A stretch of DNA of 64,000 nt from an uncultured Christensenellaceae bacterium (GCA_910587685.1 CAJUMY010000002.1:62001-126000); one strand, 5' to 3'; positions 27,283-36,809 are shown, numbered from the stretch's first letter. Numbers and translations are program-made. The notes: generated by a model not told the origin, from the sequence alone.

Positions 27283-27824
27283 TATCGGGAAAATTCAAGG
27301 GCAAGAGACTGTTTTCGCCGATCGGCAACGACGTGAGACCGACGAGCGATATGGTCAAGGAAAGTATCTTTGCGATGATACAGTTCGATATTGCAGGCGC
27401 GGTATTCGTCGATCTCTTTGCGGGAAGCGGAGCTATGGGTATAGAGGCTGTCTCGAGAGGCGCGAGAGAGGTGATTTTCTGCGATTCGTCAAGAAAGAGC
27501 GTAGAACTGATAAAAAAGAACGCCGCTTTCGTCGGCTTTGACGATGAAGACGCGTATTCGATAATCGAAGGCGATCATAGGAGCGCTCTTAAAAAGCTGA
27601 AGGGAAAGAGAGCCGACTTCATTTTTCTCGATCCTCCTTATAAGGACAAGCCCCTTGAAGAAATATTGAGTCTTTGCGAGAGCGAAAGCGTCATTGCAGA
27701 GGATGGGCTCGTTATATACGAGCATTTGTACAGAGACAAGATAGCGGTGGCAAATAGCGGATTCGAAATAAAAAAGAGCAAAAAATACGGCAGTATCGGC
27801 GTAGAGGTGATCGGAAGAAAATGA
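27273..27824 (+). CDS. rsmD: 16S rRNA (guanine966-N2)-methyltransferase
   Basis: The 183-residue RsmD-type methyltransferase carries the N-terminal RVISGKFKGKRL, the SAM site DLFAGSGAMGIEAVSRGA and the catalytic FLDPPY motif. It methylates G966 of 16S rRNA. It overlaps coaD by 4 nt (ATGA); rsmD-coaD is a widely conserved pair. Confidence 0.95.
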   Translation: MRVISGKFKGKRLFSPIGNDVRPTSDMVKESIFAMIQFDIAGAVFVDLFAGSGAMGIEAVSRGAREVIFCDSSRKSVELIKKNAAFVGFDDEDAYSIIEGDHRSALKKLKGKRADFIFLDPPYKDKPLEEILSLCESESVIAEDGLVIYEHLYRDKIAVANSGFEIKKSKKYGSIGVEVIGRK

Positions 27825-28309
27825 GGTGCTTGGTCAGCGGAAGTTTCGATCCGATAACGAAAGGACATATCTATCTAGTAAAAAAGGCTCTCGCTATCGC
27901 GGACGAGGTCTACGTCGCGGTGTTTAATAACGAGACGAAGTCCTATATGTTTTCTATGGAAGAAAGGGTCGAAATCGCAAAAAAAACGTTAAAAGATATT
28001 GCAAACGTCAAAGTTTTCGGTTATGATGGATATGCGGTGGATTTTTGTAAGGAATACGGTATTGATTTTATCGTACGCGGATTCAGGAACGAAACCGATT
28101 ACGCTTACGAGCGCGATATGGCGAAGTGGAATATGGAACACGGCGGGATCGAAACGTTGATATTGCCCTGCAAGGACGAGAGTCTTTCGGCAGTCAGCGC
28201 CACGTCGGCAAGAGAAGGGATAGATGCCGAGAGCGAAGAACTCGATAGATATCTTGAAGAAAGTACTTTGGAGACGATAAAGGAGCTTAGGAAAAAATAT
28301 GGAAAATAA
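27821..28309 (+). CDS. coaD: phosphopantetheine adenylyltransferase
   Basis: CoaD forms dephospho-CoA from 4'-phosphopantetheine and ATP, the penultimate step of CoA synthesis. In 162 residues it has GSFDPITKGH (the TxGH nucleotidyltransferase motif), FIVRGFRNETDYAYE and the C-terminal SATSAREG. Those match the family except that the usual SSSxVRE segment reads SAVSATSARE. It overlaps both neighbours by a few bases. Confidence 0.95.
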   Translation: MRCLVSGSFDPITKGHIYLVKKALAIADEVYVAVFNNETKSYMFSMEERVEIAKKTLKDIANVKVFGYDGYAVDFCKEYGIDFIVRGFRNETDYAYERDMAKWNMEHGGIETLILPCKDESLSAVSATSAREGIDAESEELDRYLEESTLETIKELRKKYGK

Positions 28310-28982
28310 GATGGCGGGAAGTCAGGACGTAATGTATCTTTTGCGGGTGCTCGAAGAGGAGATAAGCGGCGCGAAGAAATCCGTATTCGGCGGAGGAAAG
28401 ATAATAGACGAGAGCAGATGTATCGCAATAATCAACGATATAAGGTTCAATCTTCCTTCCGCTATATCTAACGCGAACGCCGTCGTGAAAGAAAGGGACA
28501 ATATAATAGACGATGCTATGGAGAGAGCCGATCGCATCGTGAGAGACGCGGAGGATAAGGCGCGTACGCTCATAGACAATCACGAGATAATAGCGAAGGC
28601 TACCGAGGAATCGGAATATATCATCGCGAAAGCCAAGAGTTACGGAGATATGATAACCAACGAGACTCTCAGCAATATTGACGAACTGCTTGAAGAATCG
28701 GAGAAGGGAATAGCGGATATTCTCGCCGCTATCAAAGCTAGCAGGAACGACGTCGACGGTATGAGACGCGAGGTTGAGACCGCTCCGCGTTCTTCGTCAT
28801 CATACGTTCGAGGCGATAATTACGATGATAGGAGAAGGGAATCGCAAAGAAGGGAAAGAGGCAGGGGATATAGAGACGAGGGCATGAGACGCGACGAGCG
28901 TTACGACGAATATCAGAGAGATACGAGACGCGACGAATACAGCGAAAGAGACGAGGAGATATTCGAGCGTAGGCGGATATGA
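28299..28982 (+). CDS. coiled-coil protein of the coaD-ylbJ neighbourhood
   Basis: The 227-residue protein is predicted helical from about residue 35 to 150 (heptad-like Ala/Glu/Arg runs resembling an ATP-synthase-stalk or DivIVA-type coiled coil). It ends in a low-complexity tail of alternating Arg, Asp, Glu and Tyr (after residue 165). A gene of this type between coaD and ylbJ is common in Clostridia but its function is unknown. It starts 11 nt inside coaD. A second ATG at 28311 is an alternative start. Confidence 0.75.
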   Translation: MENKMAGSQDVMYLLRVLEEEISGAKKSVFGGGKIIDESRCIAIINDIRFNLPSAISNANAVVKERDNIIDDAMERADRIVRDAEDKARTLIDNHEIIAKATEESEYIIAKAKSYGDMITNETLSNIDELLEESEKGIADILAAIKASRNDVDGMRREVETAPRSSSSYVRGDNYDDRRRESQRRERGRGYRDEGMRRDERYDEYQRDTRRDEYSERDEEIFERRRI

Positions 28983-29085
28983 CGACAAGTATTGATTAAT
29001 AAGACGCTTTTTATAGTAGCGTTATCGAGCAGATAATATCTATGGTATTTTCATTTTTTCTATAGTTATAGTGACTAAAAGCGCG

Positions 29086-29121
29086 AGCGGATGATTCGAC
29101 AGGTCGGATCATCCGCTTTTT
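29086..29121. terminator. strong terminator between convergent units
   Basis: The 15-bp stem (29086-29100 with 29103-29117, one G-T pair) has a 2-nt loop and a T-run after it. It lies between the coaD-side operon and ylbJ on the opposite strand. Confidence 0.9.
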
Positions 29122-29163
29122 AATCATACCGAATATATCGTATATGTATATATGATTTTATAT

Positions 29164-30285
29164 TTACATTATAAGGGTCACGGCAAGGAAGGCGACGAGC
29201 GAAGCTATGACGGCGTGCGTGAGCTTCGTAAGAAAATAGAAAGGAAAACTTATCTTTGCGTTTTTGAGATACGTAAGCGACTGAAAGGTTATCGACAGTC
29301 CGCCGAGCGATATGAGGAAGGTTATTACGGGAACGACTTGTTTTAAGTCGAGGTTTGCAGTCGCGCTTATTTCTATCGCTCCGCGCGTGACTTCGAACAG
29401 AGAAAAGACGATGCCTCTCGCCATACCGCCGTCGATCCCGACTAGCGGAAGAAATTTTGACAGTATTCCTGCGAAAAAGTCTACGACTCCGATGTCCGAC
29501 ATTATATCGCCTATTAGATAGAATAGCGCGATATATCCGCCGACCGTCAGTATCGAAATAACGGAAGAGGTGATTGTCTCTTCGAGAATATTATCGCTAG
29601 TTCTTTTCGGCATAGCGGCGGAACTCACGGTCTTATCGTCGCCGCTCTTTTTCTTCGCGATACGGCGGAAAATAAGTCCGTTCAGCATAGCCCCGAGAAT
29701 ATGCGATATCAATATGATATATCCGATATTCGGCGACTTGAATATGACGCCGGCTATAGTACCGAGTATGAATATCGGTCCTGACGTCGAGGCGAACGAG
29801 GATATGACCTTCGCTTCTCGTTCGTCTATAGAGCCTGCCGCATAGAAATCTCCGATAAGTCTCGCGCCGACGGGATAACCGCTCATTATGCTCATAAAGA
29901 ATATGTAACCGCTTTCGGGCGGAGCGTTGTAAAGTCTTTTGAGAGGGAGTTTGAATACCGAACCGATACTCTCCGCCATGCCTATAGCCGTCAATAGCTT
30001 CGTGAAGAAAAAAAACGGGAAGAGAGCGGGAAGTACGGAGTTTGCAAATACCAAGAGTCCGTTCATCGTCGATTCGATGTAACGCGAAGGGTCGCGCAGT
30101 ATCATGACGATAACGAAGAGAATGAGAAGAGAGAACAGCGTTTTCGGAACGCTTATATTTCTAATATTGCTTAGCGTTCTTTCAAAAAAGTTGCTTGCTT
30201 TATTGACGCCGTTTTGTCTAAAGCGTCGGCTTGACTTTTTATAGGCGTTATTTTCTTTTACAGTTCCTGCCGTTTTTCTTTCCAT
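29164..30285 (-). CDS. ylbJ: YlbJ-type membrane protein (nucleoside-recognition/Gate domain)
   Basis: This 373-residue polytopic protein has an N-terminal charged stretch of about 40 residues, then around eight hydrophobic helices. The segments FANSVLPALFPFFFFTKLL and SIMSGYPVGARLIGDFY are typical of YlbJ, which in Bacillus is needed for spore cortex and is widespread in Clostridia. No other sporulation gene is in the window, so spore formation cannot be concluded. No clear Shine-Dalgarno site precedes the ATG. A minus-strand terminator lies between it and tmcAL, so it may have its own promoter or be expressed by read-through. Confidence 0.85.
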   Translation of the reverse strand: MERKTAGTVKENNAYKKSSRRFRQNGVNKASNFFERTLSNIRNISVPKTLFSLLILFVIVMILRDPSRYIESTMNGLLVFANSVLPALFPFFFFTKLLTAIGMAESIGSVFKLPLKRLYNAPPESGYIFFMSIMSGYPVGARLIGDFYAAGSIDEREAKVISSFASTSGPIFILGTIAGVIFKSPNIGYIILISHILGAMLNGLIFRRIAKKKSGDDKTVSSAAMPKRTSDNILEETITSSVISILTVGGYIALFYLIGDIMSDIGVVDFFAGILSKFLPLVGIDGGMARGIVFSLFEVTRGAIEISATANLDLKQVVPVITFLISLGGLSITFQSLTYLKNAKISFPFYFLTKLTHAVIASLVAFLAVTLIM

Positions 30286-30311
30286 ATGATAGATATATGT
30301 TGAAAATCATG

Positions 30312-30336
30312 AAAAATGCCGCTTACTGAAAGCGGC
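30312..30336 (-). terminator. minus-strand terminator between tmcAL and ylbJ
   Basis: Read on the minus strand, GCCGCTT (with complement) forms a 7-bp stem, 5-nt loop, followed by five T (30312-30316). Confidence 0.75.
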
Positions 30337-30424
30337 GATGTCATAATTTGTTTTTACTTTATTTCAAAATAATTTTTGCTTAATAAATTTTGTTTCGGTA
30401 CGTAATTAAAGACTCTTAGAAAAG

Positions 30425-31630
30425 TCAGTCTATTATTATCATCGAATGGCTGTCTATAGAGTCGCTCGAGACGACGTTATAGAGCGAGTTTGCTTTGAGG
30501 TCGATCTCCTTGAATACGTGAGACGTAGCGGCGTAGTCCTTATATTTGGTGACGAGCTTTACTTTCGCGTCTTTGAGAAGATGCAATCTATCGCGTTTGA
30601 CGGCAAGAACAGTTATATAATCCAAAGAGTCGATACTATGAAGAACGCTTTTCTTTATATCGAGCAGTATGCTGAGCAGTATCCTCTTGATACGCGCCAT
30701 GGTGTAACGTTTTGTCTTGACGCTCGAGAGGAATTCGCCGTATCCGCTTTTGCATAGAGAAAGCGTATCCCGTATTCTGTTATCTATGCCTTCCGATACG
30801 TTGTTTATTTCGCTTATATCCTTATTATGAACTAAAAGGTCGTATTTTAACAGTTTTACGATGAGATCGTTATCTATATCTACGCTCCTGATATGCTCGA
30901 GAATATCTTTTTGAAGATACGCTTCGACGTCTTTAGTATATAGAGAATTTCTTATTGCTTGAGCGGAAGTATACTTGTCCGACGATATTTCTTCGGAGTT
31001 ATATCCTTGACCGATCCTTTTCAGCGTTATGGGTTCGATGTTACTGTCTTTAAGAGCTCTTATATACTCTATACCTAGTATATTATTTGGCTTTTGAAGC
31101 AGCTCTTTCAGAGTTTCCGCCGTTATATCCGCTAGCTCATTATCATATCGAGACGTATTTTCCGTAGAAACGGCATCTTGAACTTTGCCCGTTGATATCT
31201 TCTCTACGTACGCCTTTGAAAACGCCGACGGGTAAGGCAAGCCTTCGCTGAGATACTTTTTTACGTCAATATCTATATCAGCCATAGAGTTTGCGACGGT
31301 TTTCAGCGTTTCGAGATCTCCGCATTCAGAACCGAACGAGAGGAAGTCGACGCCGCCTAGCATGGTCAATACTTTTACGCCGGCTTTAGCGAAGTGTTCC
31401 GCGCACGAGAGAACGGCGGCGGTAGGTATTTCAACGACGAGATCGGCTCCGTTTTCCACCGCAAATTTCGCTCTGTTGTATTTATTCGCGACAGCTATGT
31501 CGCCGCGCTCGGTAAAGTTGCCGCTCATAGCTACTATAACGTTATGCTCTTCTGGCAGGCTGTTTGTCATATGATATATATGTCCTGAGTGCAACGGGTT
31601 GTATTCCGCTATTATTCCGACGTTCTTCAT
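30425..31630 (-). CDS. tmcAL: tRNA(Met) cytidine acetate ligase
   Basis: TmcAL (YlbM) acetylates the wobble cytidine of elongator tRNA(Met) using acetate and ATP. The 401-residue protein has the N-terminal nucleotidyltransferase motif GIIAEYNPLHSGHIYHM, SGNFTERGD and the ILGIEYIRAL segment. GAGGT 5 nt upstream supports the start. It diverges from pta and ackA, which generate or consume acetate, a common neighbourhood in Clostridia. Confidence 0.93.
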   Translation of the reverse strand: MKNVGIIAEYNPLHSGHIYHMTNSLPEEHNVIVAMSGNFTERGDIAVANKYNRAKFAVENGADLVVEIPTAAVLSCAEHFAKAGVKVLTMLGGVDFLSFGSECGDLETLKTVANSMADIDIDVKKYLSEGLPYPSAFSKAYVEKISTGKVQDAVSTENTSRYDNELADITAETLKELLQKPNNILGIEYIRALKDSNIEPITLKRIGQGYNSEEISSDKYTSAQAIRNSLYTKDVEAYLQKDILEHIRSVDIDNDLIVKLLKYDLLVHNKDISEINNVSEGIDNRIRDTLSLCKSGYGEFLSSVKTKRYTMARIKRILLSILLDIKKSVLHSIDSLDYITVLAVKRDRLHLLKDAKVKLVTKYKDYAATSHVFKEIDLKANSLYNVVSSDSIDSHSMIIID

Positions 31631-31682
31631 CGCTACCTCGGGAAAAATACTGAAAAAAATCGTTTTTGACGCTCTATTTATT

Positions 31683-31711
31683 TTGCAAATCTATTTAGAA
31701 TGCGTTATAAT
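31683..31711 (+). promoter_or_regulatory. promoter of pta-ackA
   Basis: TTGCAA at 31683-31688, a 17-bp spacer and TATAAT at 31706-31711. It lies in the divergent region with tmcAL, about 110 nt upstream of pta. Confidence 0.8.
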
Positions 31712-31826
31712 ATATTAAAGTGATGCGCCAAAACGCGTTTCGCCGTATTTTTCAAAAAATATTATAAAATGATTATACACTTTTTTTCGGAAAAAGTGAA
31801 CAACTTTTTTATTAGGAGAAATGACT

Positions 31827-32819
31827 ATGAGTGAACTCATCAATTCGTTTATCGAAAGAGCGTCAAAGCTCAACAAAACAATCGTTCTTCCCGAGGGCGA
31901 AGAGGACAGAATTTCAAGAGCCGCCGCTGTTATTCAGGCTAACGGTATAGCTAACGTTATACTTCTCGGCGACGAGGAAAGGATAAAGGGCGATCATATC
32001 GACCTTAAGGGCGTTACTATCATTAACCCCAAGACGTCGGAAAAGCTCGGCGAATACGCTAAACTTCTCTACGAACTGCGTAAAGATAAGGGTATGACCG
32101 AGGAAAAGGCTTTGGAGCTTGCCAAAGACAATCTCTATTTCGGCGCGTTGATGCTAAAGAGCGGCGACGCCGACGGTATGGTAGCAGGATCTATCAATTC
32201 CACGGGTAACGTTCTTCGTCCGGGACTCCAGATAATAAAGGCGGCTCCCGGTATAAAGACGGTATCGAGTTGCTTTATTATGGGATTCGAAAATACGCTC
32301 TATAAAGACAATAAAGTTATGGTATACGGCGACTGCGCGGTCAATCCCAATCCGACCGCGGAACAGCTCGTTGATATAGCCATAGCTTCCGAACAGTCGG
32401 CAAAACAGCTCGCCGGCATAGACGAGCCGAGGATCGCTATGCTTTCGTTTTCGACGAAGGGCAGCGCAAAGCACGAGAACGTCGATAAGGTCGTAGCTGC
32501 TACCAAAATGCTATTCGAGAAGTGTTCCGATATGCAGGTGGACGGCGAACTTCAGGTCGACGCCGCGCTCGTCCCCAGCGTTTCGAGACTCAAGGCTCCG
32601 AACAGCAAGGTAAAGGGCAGAGCGAACGTACTCATATTCCCCGATCTTCAGGCGGGCAATATCGGCTATAAACTCACGCAGAGACTTGCGGGAGCAGAGG
32701 CTATAGGACCTATCTGTCAGGGATTCGCAAAGCCGATAAACGATCTTTCGAGAGGATGTACCTCCGACGACGTAGTTGCGGTAGTGGCTATCACTGCGCT
32801 CCAAGCAGGACTTAACTAA
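31827..32819 (+). CDS. pta: phosphate acetyltransferase
   Basis: Pta converts acetyl-CoA and phosphate to acetyl phosphate. In 330 residues the short-form enzyme has SELINSFIERA at the start, LPEGEEDRI, the DGMVAGSINSTGNVLRPG substrate loop and FPDLQAGNIGYKLTQRL near the C-terminus. AGGAG at 31814-31818 is 8 nt from the ATG at 31827, better placed than the ATG at 31821. With ackA, 11 nt downstream, it makes acetate and ATP. Confidence 0.95.
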   Translation: MSELINSFIERASKLNKTIVLPEGEEDRISRAAAVIQANGIANVILLGDEERIKGDHIDLKGVTIINPKTSEKLGEYAKLLYELRKDKGMTEEKALELAKDNLYFGALMLKSGDADGMVAGSINSTGNVLRPGLQIIKAAPGIKTVSSCFIMGFENTLYKDNKVMVYGDCAVNPNPTAEQLVDIAIASEQSAKQLAGIDEPRIAMLSFSTKGSAKHENVDKVVAATKMLFEKCSDMQVDGELQVDAALVPSVSRLKAPNSKVKGRANVLIFPDLQAGNIGYKLTQRLAGAEAIGPICQGFAKPINDLSRGCTSDDVVAVVAITALQAGLN

Positions 32820-32830
32820 GAGGTGGATAT

Positions 32831-34018
32831 ATGAAGATATTGGTTGTCAACGCAGGCAGTTCGTCGCTCAAGTATCAGCTCATAGATATGGCTGACGAGA
32901 GCGTTATCGCGAGCGGCGGTTTCGAAATGATAGGTCAGGCAGGCTCTTTTGCAAAGCACAACGTAGGCGACGATTCCAAAAAGGTCGTCGAGGACTATAA
33001 AGATCACAACGTAGCGCTCAAGGCGCTTATCGCTCATCTTAAGGAGAGCGGCGTCGTGAAGGACGAGAGAGAGATCAGCGCTATAGGTCACAGAGTACTT
33101 CACGGCGGAGAGGACTTTGACCGTTCGGTATTGATAGACGACGAAGTCATCGCGACGCTCAAAAAGAATATAGAGCTCGGACCTTTGCATATGCCGGCGA
33201 ACATCAGCTGTATAGAGCTGTGCAGAGAGGTCTTCAAGGGAAAGCCGAACGTTGCGGTCTTCGATACTTCTTTCCACATGACTATGCCTAAGAAGGCTTA
33301 TATGTACGCTATCGACTACAGGGATTACGAGAACTATAAGGTCAGAAAGTACGGTTTCCACGGCACTTCGCATAAATACGTGTCTCAAGAGGCTATCAAG
33401 ATGCTCGGCGCTCCCGAACATTCAAAAGTAATAGTATGCCATCTCGGAAACGGTTCTTCGATATCCGCCGTCAAGGACGGAAAGAGCGTAGATACTTCGA
33501 TGGGACTCACGCCGCTTGAAGGACTCATGATGGGCACGAGGAGCGGAGATATAGATCCCGCCGCAGTTCAGTTCCTCATGAAAAAGAAAGGAATGGATAT
33601 CGACGAAATATTGACGTATCTCAACAAGCGTTGCGGATTCCTCGGAATATCGGGAGTGGCTTCCGACTCGAGAAAGGTAACGGAAGCGGCGGCGAACGGC
33701 AACGAGAGAGCTATCCTTACGCTCGAAATGACTGCTTACCGCATTAAGAAGTATATCGGATCGTATATCGCGGCGTTGAACGGCGTCGACTGTATAGCGT
33801 TCACCGGCGGAATAGGAGAACATTCTCACGAGACCAGAGGAGATATACTGAGAGATATGGAGTTCCTCGGAATAAAGTTAGACGAAAAAGTCAACGAATC
33901 CAAGGATGCTTTCGGCAAGAGATGCGTGATATCGACGCCCGATTCTAAGGTGAAAGTTGTCGTTATCCCGACGAACGAAGAGCTCGTTATCGCAAGAGAA
34001 ACCAAGGAGCTTATTTGA
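32831..34018 (+). CDS. ackA: acetate kinase
   Basis: AckA converts acetyl phosphate and ADP to acetate and ATP. The 395-residue protein carries NAGSSSLKYQL, HRVLHGGEDF, the GFHGTSHKYV motif and the FTGGIGEHS segment with the MSRDPA-like C-terminal region. AGAGGTGG precedes the ATG. It is co-transcribed with pta. No convincing terminator follows before the next promoter. Confidence 0.96.
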   Translation: MKILVVNAGSSSLKYQLIDMADESVIASGGFEMIGQAGSFAKHNVGDDSKKVVEDYKDHNVALKALIAHLKESGVVKDEREISAIGHRVLHGGEDFDRSVLIDDEVIATLKKNIELGPLHMPANISCIELCREVFKGKPNVAVFDTSFHMTMPKKAYMYAIDYRDYENYKVRKYGFHGTSHKYVSQEAIKMLGAPEHSKVIVCHLGNGSSISAVKDGKSVDTSMGLTPLEGLMMGTRSGDIDPAAVQFLMKKKGMDIDEILTYLNKRCGFLGISGVASDSRKVTEAAANGNERAILTLEMTAYRIKKYIGSYIAALNGVDCIAFTGGIGEHSHETRGDILRDMEFLGIKLDEKVNESKDAFGKRCVISTPDSKVKVVVIPTNEELVIARETKELI

Positions 34019-34056
34019 TTTCGGCGAAAATATTGATTTTCTCGAGTGAAAATCGT

Positions 34057-34085
34057 TTGACAAGCTCATTATAATATTGTATAAT
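34057..34085 (+). promoter_or_regulatory. perfect consensus promoter of the DUF177-rpmF unit
   Basis: TTGACA at 34057-34062, exactly 17 bp, and TATAAT at 34080-34085, 25 nt before the start at 34111. Confidence 0.92.
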
Positions 34086-34110
34086 TCATAGGACTATGGA
34101 GGCGTATTCT

Positions 34111-34665
34111 ATGCAAATAGATATTTCAAAAGCGCAGGACGGGCTCTTTTACGGGTTTAGCGGCGAGGTCATATTCGACGACGCGCTTCTTGCTCATCTC
34201 GATGCGGGTTTTGCCTCTCCGGTCAAAATAGAAGGGAAGTACGTTACCGATAAAGGCGAAGTGTACGTTACTTCAAAGGCCGAAACGGAGCTTGACGTAA
34301 AGTGCGACAGGTGTCTCAAACCTATCAAGTACGAGCTCGTGTTCGAGGTCGACGAGACGTTCGCGCTCGAGGACAGCCCTAAGGTCTATGAAGACGAAGT
34401 GATGCGTTATTCGAGTAACGTCGTGGACCTTGACGAGGCTATCAAGCAGAGCTTTTTCTTGGCGCTTCCGATTCGGATCCTCTGCAAAGAGGACTGCAAA
34501 GGTCTATGCCCGCATTGCGGTCGCGACCTTAACGAAGGTGCTTGCGGTTGCGAGCAGACTGATAGCGAGATAGCGAAGGATGACGAGTCGTCAAGCCCCT
34601 TCGCAGTATTAAAGAATATTAATTTCAATACGGGAGGTGCAAGCAATGGCAGTACCAAAGGGTAA
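34111..34665 (+). CDS. DUF177 (YceD-type) protein, 23S rRNA accumulation factor
   Basis: This 184-residue DUF177/YceD protein is the conserved companion of rpmF and is linked to 23S rRNA accumulation. It has a zinc-like CDRC pair and the C-terminal cluster CKEDCKGLCPHCGRDLNEG typical of the family. GGAGG at 34098-34102 lies 8 nt before the ATG at 34111; an ATG at 34096 overlaps that site. It overlaps rpmF by 20 nt. Confidence 0.92.
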   Translation: MQIDISKAQDGLFYGFSGEVIFDDALLAHLDAGFASPVKIEGKYVTDKGEVYVTSKAETELDVKCDRCLKPIKYELVFEVDETFALEDSPKVYEDEVMRYSSNVVDLDEAIKQSFFLALPIRILCKEDCKGLCPHCGRDLNEGACGCEQTDSEIAKDDESSSPFAVLKNINFNTGGASNGSTKG

Positions 34666-34828
34666 AATATCGAGAGCAAGAAAGCACAGCAGATCGGCAA
34701 ACTGGAGAATATCGGCTCCTAACTTGGTGGAGTGTCCGCATTGTCACGAGATGATCAAGAGTCACAAGGTTTGCGATAACTGCGGTTACTACGACGGCAA
34801 GGCTGTAGTAGTCAAGAAAGAGGACTAA
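34646..34828 (+). CDS. rpmF: 50S ribosomal protein L32
   Basis: This 60-residue protein starts AVPKGKISRARKHSRSANW and contains the zinc ribbon CPHC-(~12)-CDNCGYY, the four-cysteine form of L32. GGGAGGT at 34632-34638 decides the ATG at 34646. It overlaps the DUF177 gene, suggesting translational coupling, and is followed by a terminator. Confidence 0.97.
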   Translation: MAVPKGKISRARKHSRSANWRISAPNLVECPHCHEMIKSHKVCDNCGYYDGKAVVVKKED

Positions 34829-34843
34829 TTGAGACTTAAGAAT

Positions 34844-34874
34844 ACGCCGAGAGTTATCTCGGCGTTATTTTTTT
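34844..34874 (+). terminator. terminator after rpmF
   Basis: The 9-bp stem ACGCCGAGA with its complement (34844-34852, 34857-34865), a 4-nt loop, then a T-run at 34868-34874. Confidence 0.9.
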
Positions 34875-34884
34875 GTCGATTTGC

Positions 34885-34913
34885 TTGTAATCGGACGCCT
34901 AAGCGGTTATACT
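34885..34913 (+). promoter_or_regulatory. probable promoter of plsX-rnc
   Basis: TTGTAA at 34885-34890 and TATACT at 34908-34913 are spaced by 17 bp, right after the rpmF terminator and about 160 nt before plsX. No FapR-type palindrome was seen in the leader. Confidence 0.62.
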
Positions 34914-35074
34914 ATCAATATACGCTCGTGAAATTATAATACGGATACGTCTTTTTGCGGACAGTCCTAAGTCGTATTTTGCAGTTATATTTTATTGATA
35001 AAAGATATATATGTACAACGGCGTATTTCGAGCGTTTATAACAAAAGCATTGAAAATAAAAAACGGAGACGTGT

Positions 35075-36151
35075 ATGAGAGTAATAGTTGACGCTTTCGG
35101 CGGAGATAACGCGCCGAGCGAAATGGTGAAGGGAGCGCTTAGCGCGCTGCTTAGAGATAGCGAACTGAACGTTCTATTTGTCGGAAAGGAAAAGGAGACG
35201 CTTGACGCGATAAAGGAGGCTGTAGGAGACAGCGAGATAAAGTGTATTGACGGCTTGGTCACTTTCGGCGGAGCTAAGAGCGCCGCGAGCGGAAGGATGA
35301 CCGTCGCTAATGCCGACGAAGTCATCGGCTGCGACGAGAGCCCAACGCAGGCTGTCAGAACCAAGAAGAATTCTTCGATAGTCGTAGGACTCAATATGCT
35401 GAAAAACGATCCCGAAAACGTTGCTTTCGTTTCAGCCGGAAGCACGGGAGCTATCCTTACCGGCGCTTATCTTATAGTTAAAAGAATAAAGGGCATATCG
35501 CGTCCTGCAATGGCGCCGCTTCTTCCGACGCTCAAGGGCGGACAGGTGATACTTTGCGACTGCGGAGCTAACGCCGACTGCAAAGCGGAGCATCTAGTTC
35601 ACTTTGCCGTTATGGCGGATAAATACATGACTGTAATGAACGGGATAAAAAATCCGAGAATAGGGCTATTATCCAACGGCAGCGAAGAGGAGAAAGGTAA
35701 CGAGCTCACGAAAGAGGCGCACGCTCTTCTTAAAAATACCGAAGGTATCAATTTTGTCGGCAATATCGAAGCGAGAGATATCATATCGGGAGACGTAGAT
35801 ATAGTCGTTTGCGACGGCTTTAGCGGAAATATTGCGCTCAAGGCGAGCGAGGGAATGGCGAACGGCATCATGAAACTGCTCAAGGACGGCATTATGAACG
35901 GCGGTCTCAAAGGCAAGCTCGGCGCGCTGTTTATAAAGGACGTTCTCAGAAATATCAAGCATACCATGGATTATAACGAGAACGGCGGCGCGATGTTCAT
36001 AGGCGTTGAGAAGGTCGTTGTGAAGGCTCACGGTTCGTCGAAGGCTTCGGCGATAGCCAACGCCGTGATACAGGCGAAAGAGCTTGCTAAAAAGGACGTT
36101 ATAGGAAAGATAAAAGAATCTCTTGGCGGGGTGACTTTCAATGAAGCGTGA
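35075..36151 (+). CDS. plsX: phosphate acyltransferase PlsX
   Basis: PlsX makes acyl phosphate from acyl-ACP for phospholipid synthesis. In 358 residues it has the N-terminal VDAFGGDNAPSEMVKG (family: DAMGGD), SAGSTGAILTGAYLI, LCDCGANADCK and VCDGFSGNIALKASEG. CGGAG precedes the ATG. It overlaps rnc by 11 nt. An acpP gene, often found between these two in Clostridia, is absent. Confidence 0.95.
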   Translation: MRVIVDAFGGDNAPSEMVKGALSALLRDSELNVLFVGKEKETLDAIKEAVGDSEIKCIDGLVTFGGAKSAASGRMTVANADEVIGCDESPTQAVRTKKNSSIVVGLNMLKNDPENVAFVSAGSTGAILTGAYLIVKRIKGISRPAMAPLLPTLKGGQVILCDCGANADCKAEHLVHFAVMADKYMTVMNGIKNPRIGLLSNGSEEEKGNELTKEAHALLKNTEGINFVGNIEARDIISGDVDIVVCDGFSGNIALKASEGMANGIMKLLKDGIMNGGLKGKLGALFIKDVLRNIKHTMDYNENGGAMFIGVEKVVVKAHGSSKASAIANAVIQAKELAKKDVIGKIKESLGGVTFNEA

Positions 36152-36809
36152 ATTTTTCGAAATCGAAAAAATCATAGGATACTCTTTCAAAGACGACGAG
36201 TTGCTTCTTTCCGCGCTAACTCACCCAAGTTACGGCAACGAACGAAATATGACGAGCTACGAGAGGCTCGAGTTCGTAGGAGACAGTATAGTCGACTTTA
36301 TCATTGCGGACGAGCTGTACAAACGGTTTGAAAACGCCGATGAAGGTTCGTTGTCGAAGATGCGAGCCGGCATAGTGAGCCGCGAGCCTTTGGCTAATAT
36401 CGTAAAAAGAAACGGGTTCGACGAGTATATTCTCATAGGCGGAGGCAGAGAACTCGGAGAGAAAGAGCTATCCAACATATTCGAATCGCTCGTAGGAGCG
36501 ATATTCTATGACGGAGGGATAGACAAAGCTAGGGAATTCATTCTCAAATTTGCAAGCGAACTCATCAATTCCGATAACTCCACTATAAAAGACTATAAGT
36601 CGGAGCTTCAGAACGTTATTCAAAAACGAAAACTGAAGCCAGTCGAGTACAGCGTCGTTTCTCACGAGCGACTGGAGAACAATTCGCACAGATATGTCGT
36701 CGAAGCTCGCGCCGATGGAAAGAGAGCGGTTGGCGAAGGACACAACAGACAGGAAGGTGAGAAAGAAGCCGCAAGAAAGCTGTTGGAACTTATCTTTAAG
36801 AATAAATGA
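36141..36809 (+). CDS. rnc: ribonuclease III
   Basis: This 222-residue double-stranded-RNA endonuclease carries the signature ERLEFVGDSIVDF and the second catalytic acidic patch LFESLVGAIFYDGG, followed by a C-terminal dsRNA-binding domain starting DYKSELQNVIQ and ending AARKLLELIF. It processes rRNA precursors and mRNAs. A terminator follows at 36819, and the phage-derived block begins beyond it. Confidence 0.96.
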   Translation: MKREFFEIEKIIGYSFKDDELLLSALTHPSYGNERNMTSYERLEFVGDSIVDFIIADELYKRFENADEGSLSKMRAGIVSREPLANIVKRNGFDEYILIGGGRELGEKELSNIFESLVGAIFYDGGIDKAREFILKFASELINSDNSTIKDYKSELQNVIQKRKLKPVEYSVVSHERLENNSHRYVVEARADGKRAVGEGHNRQEGEKEAARKLLELIFKNK

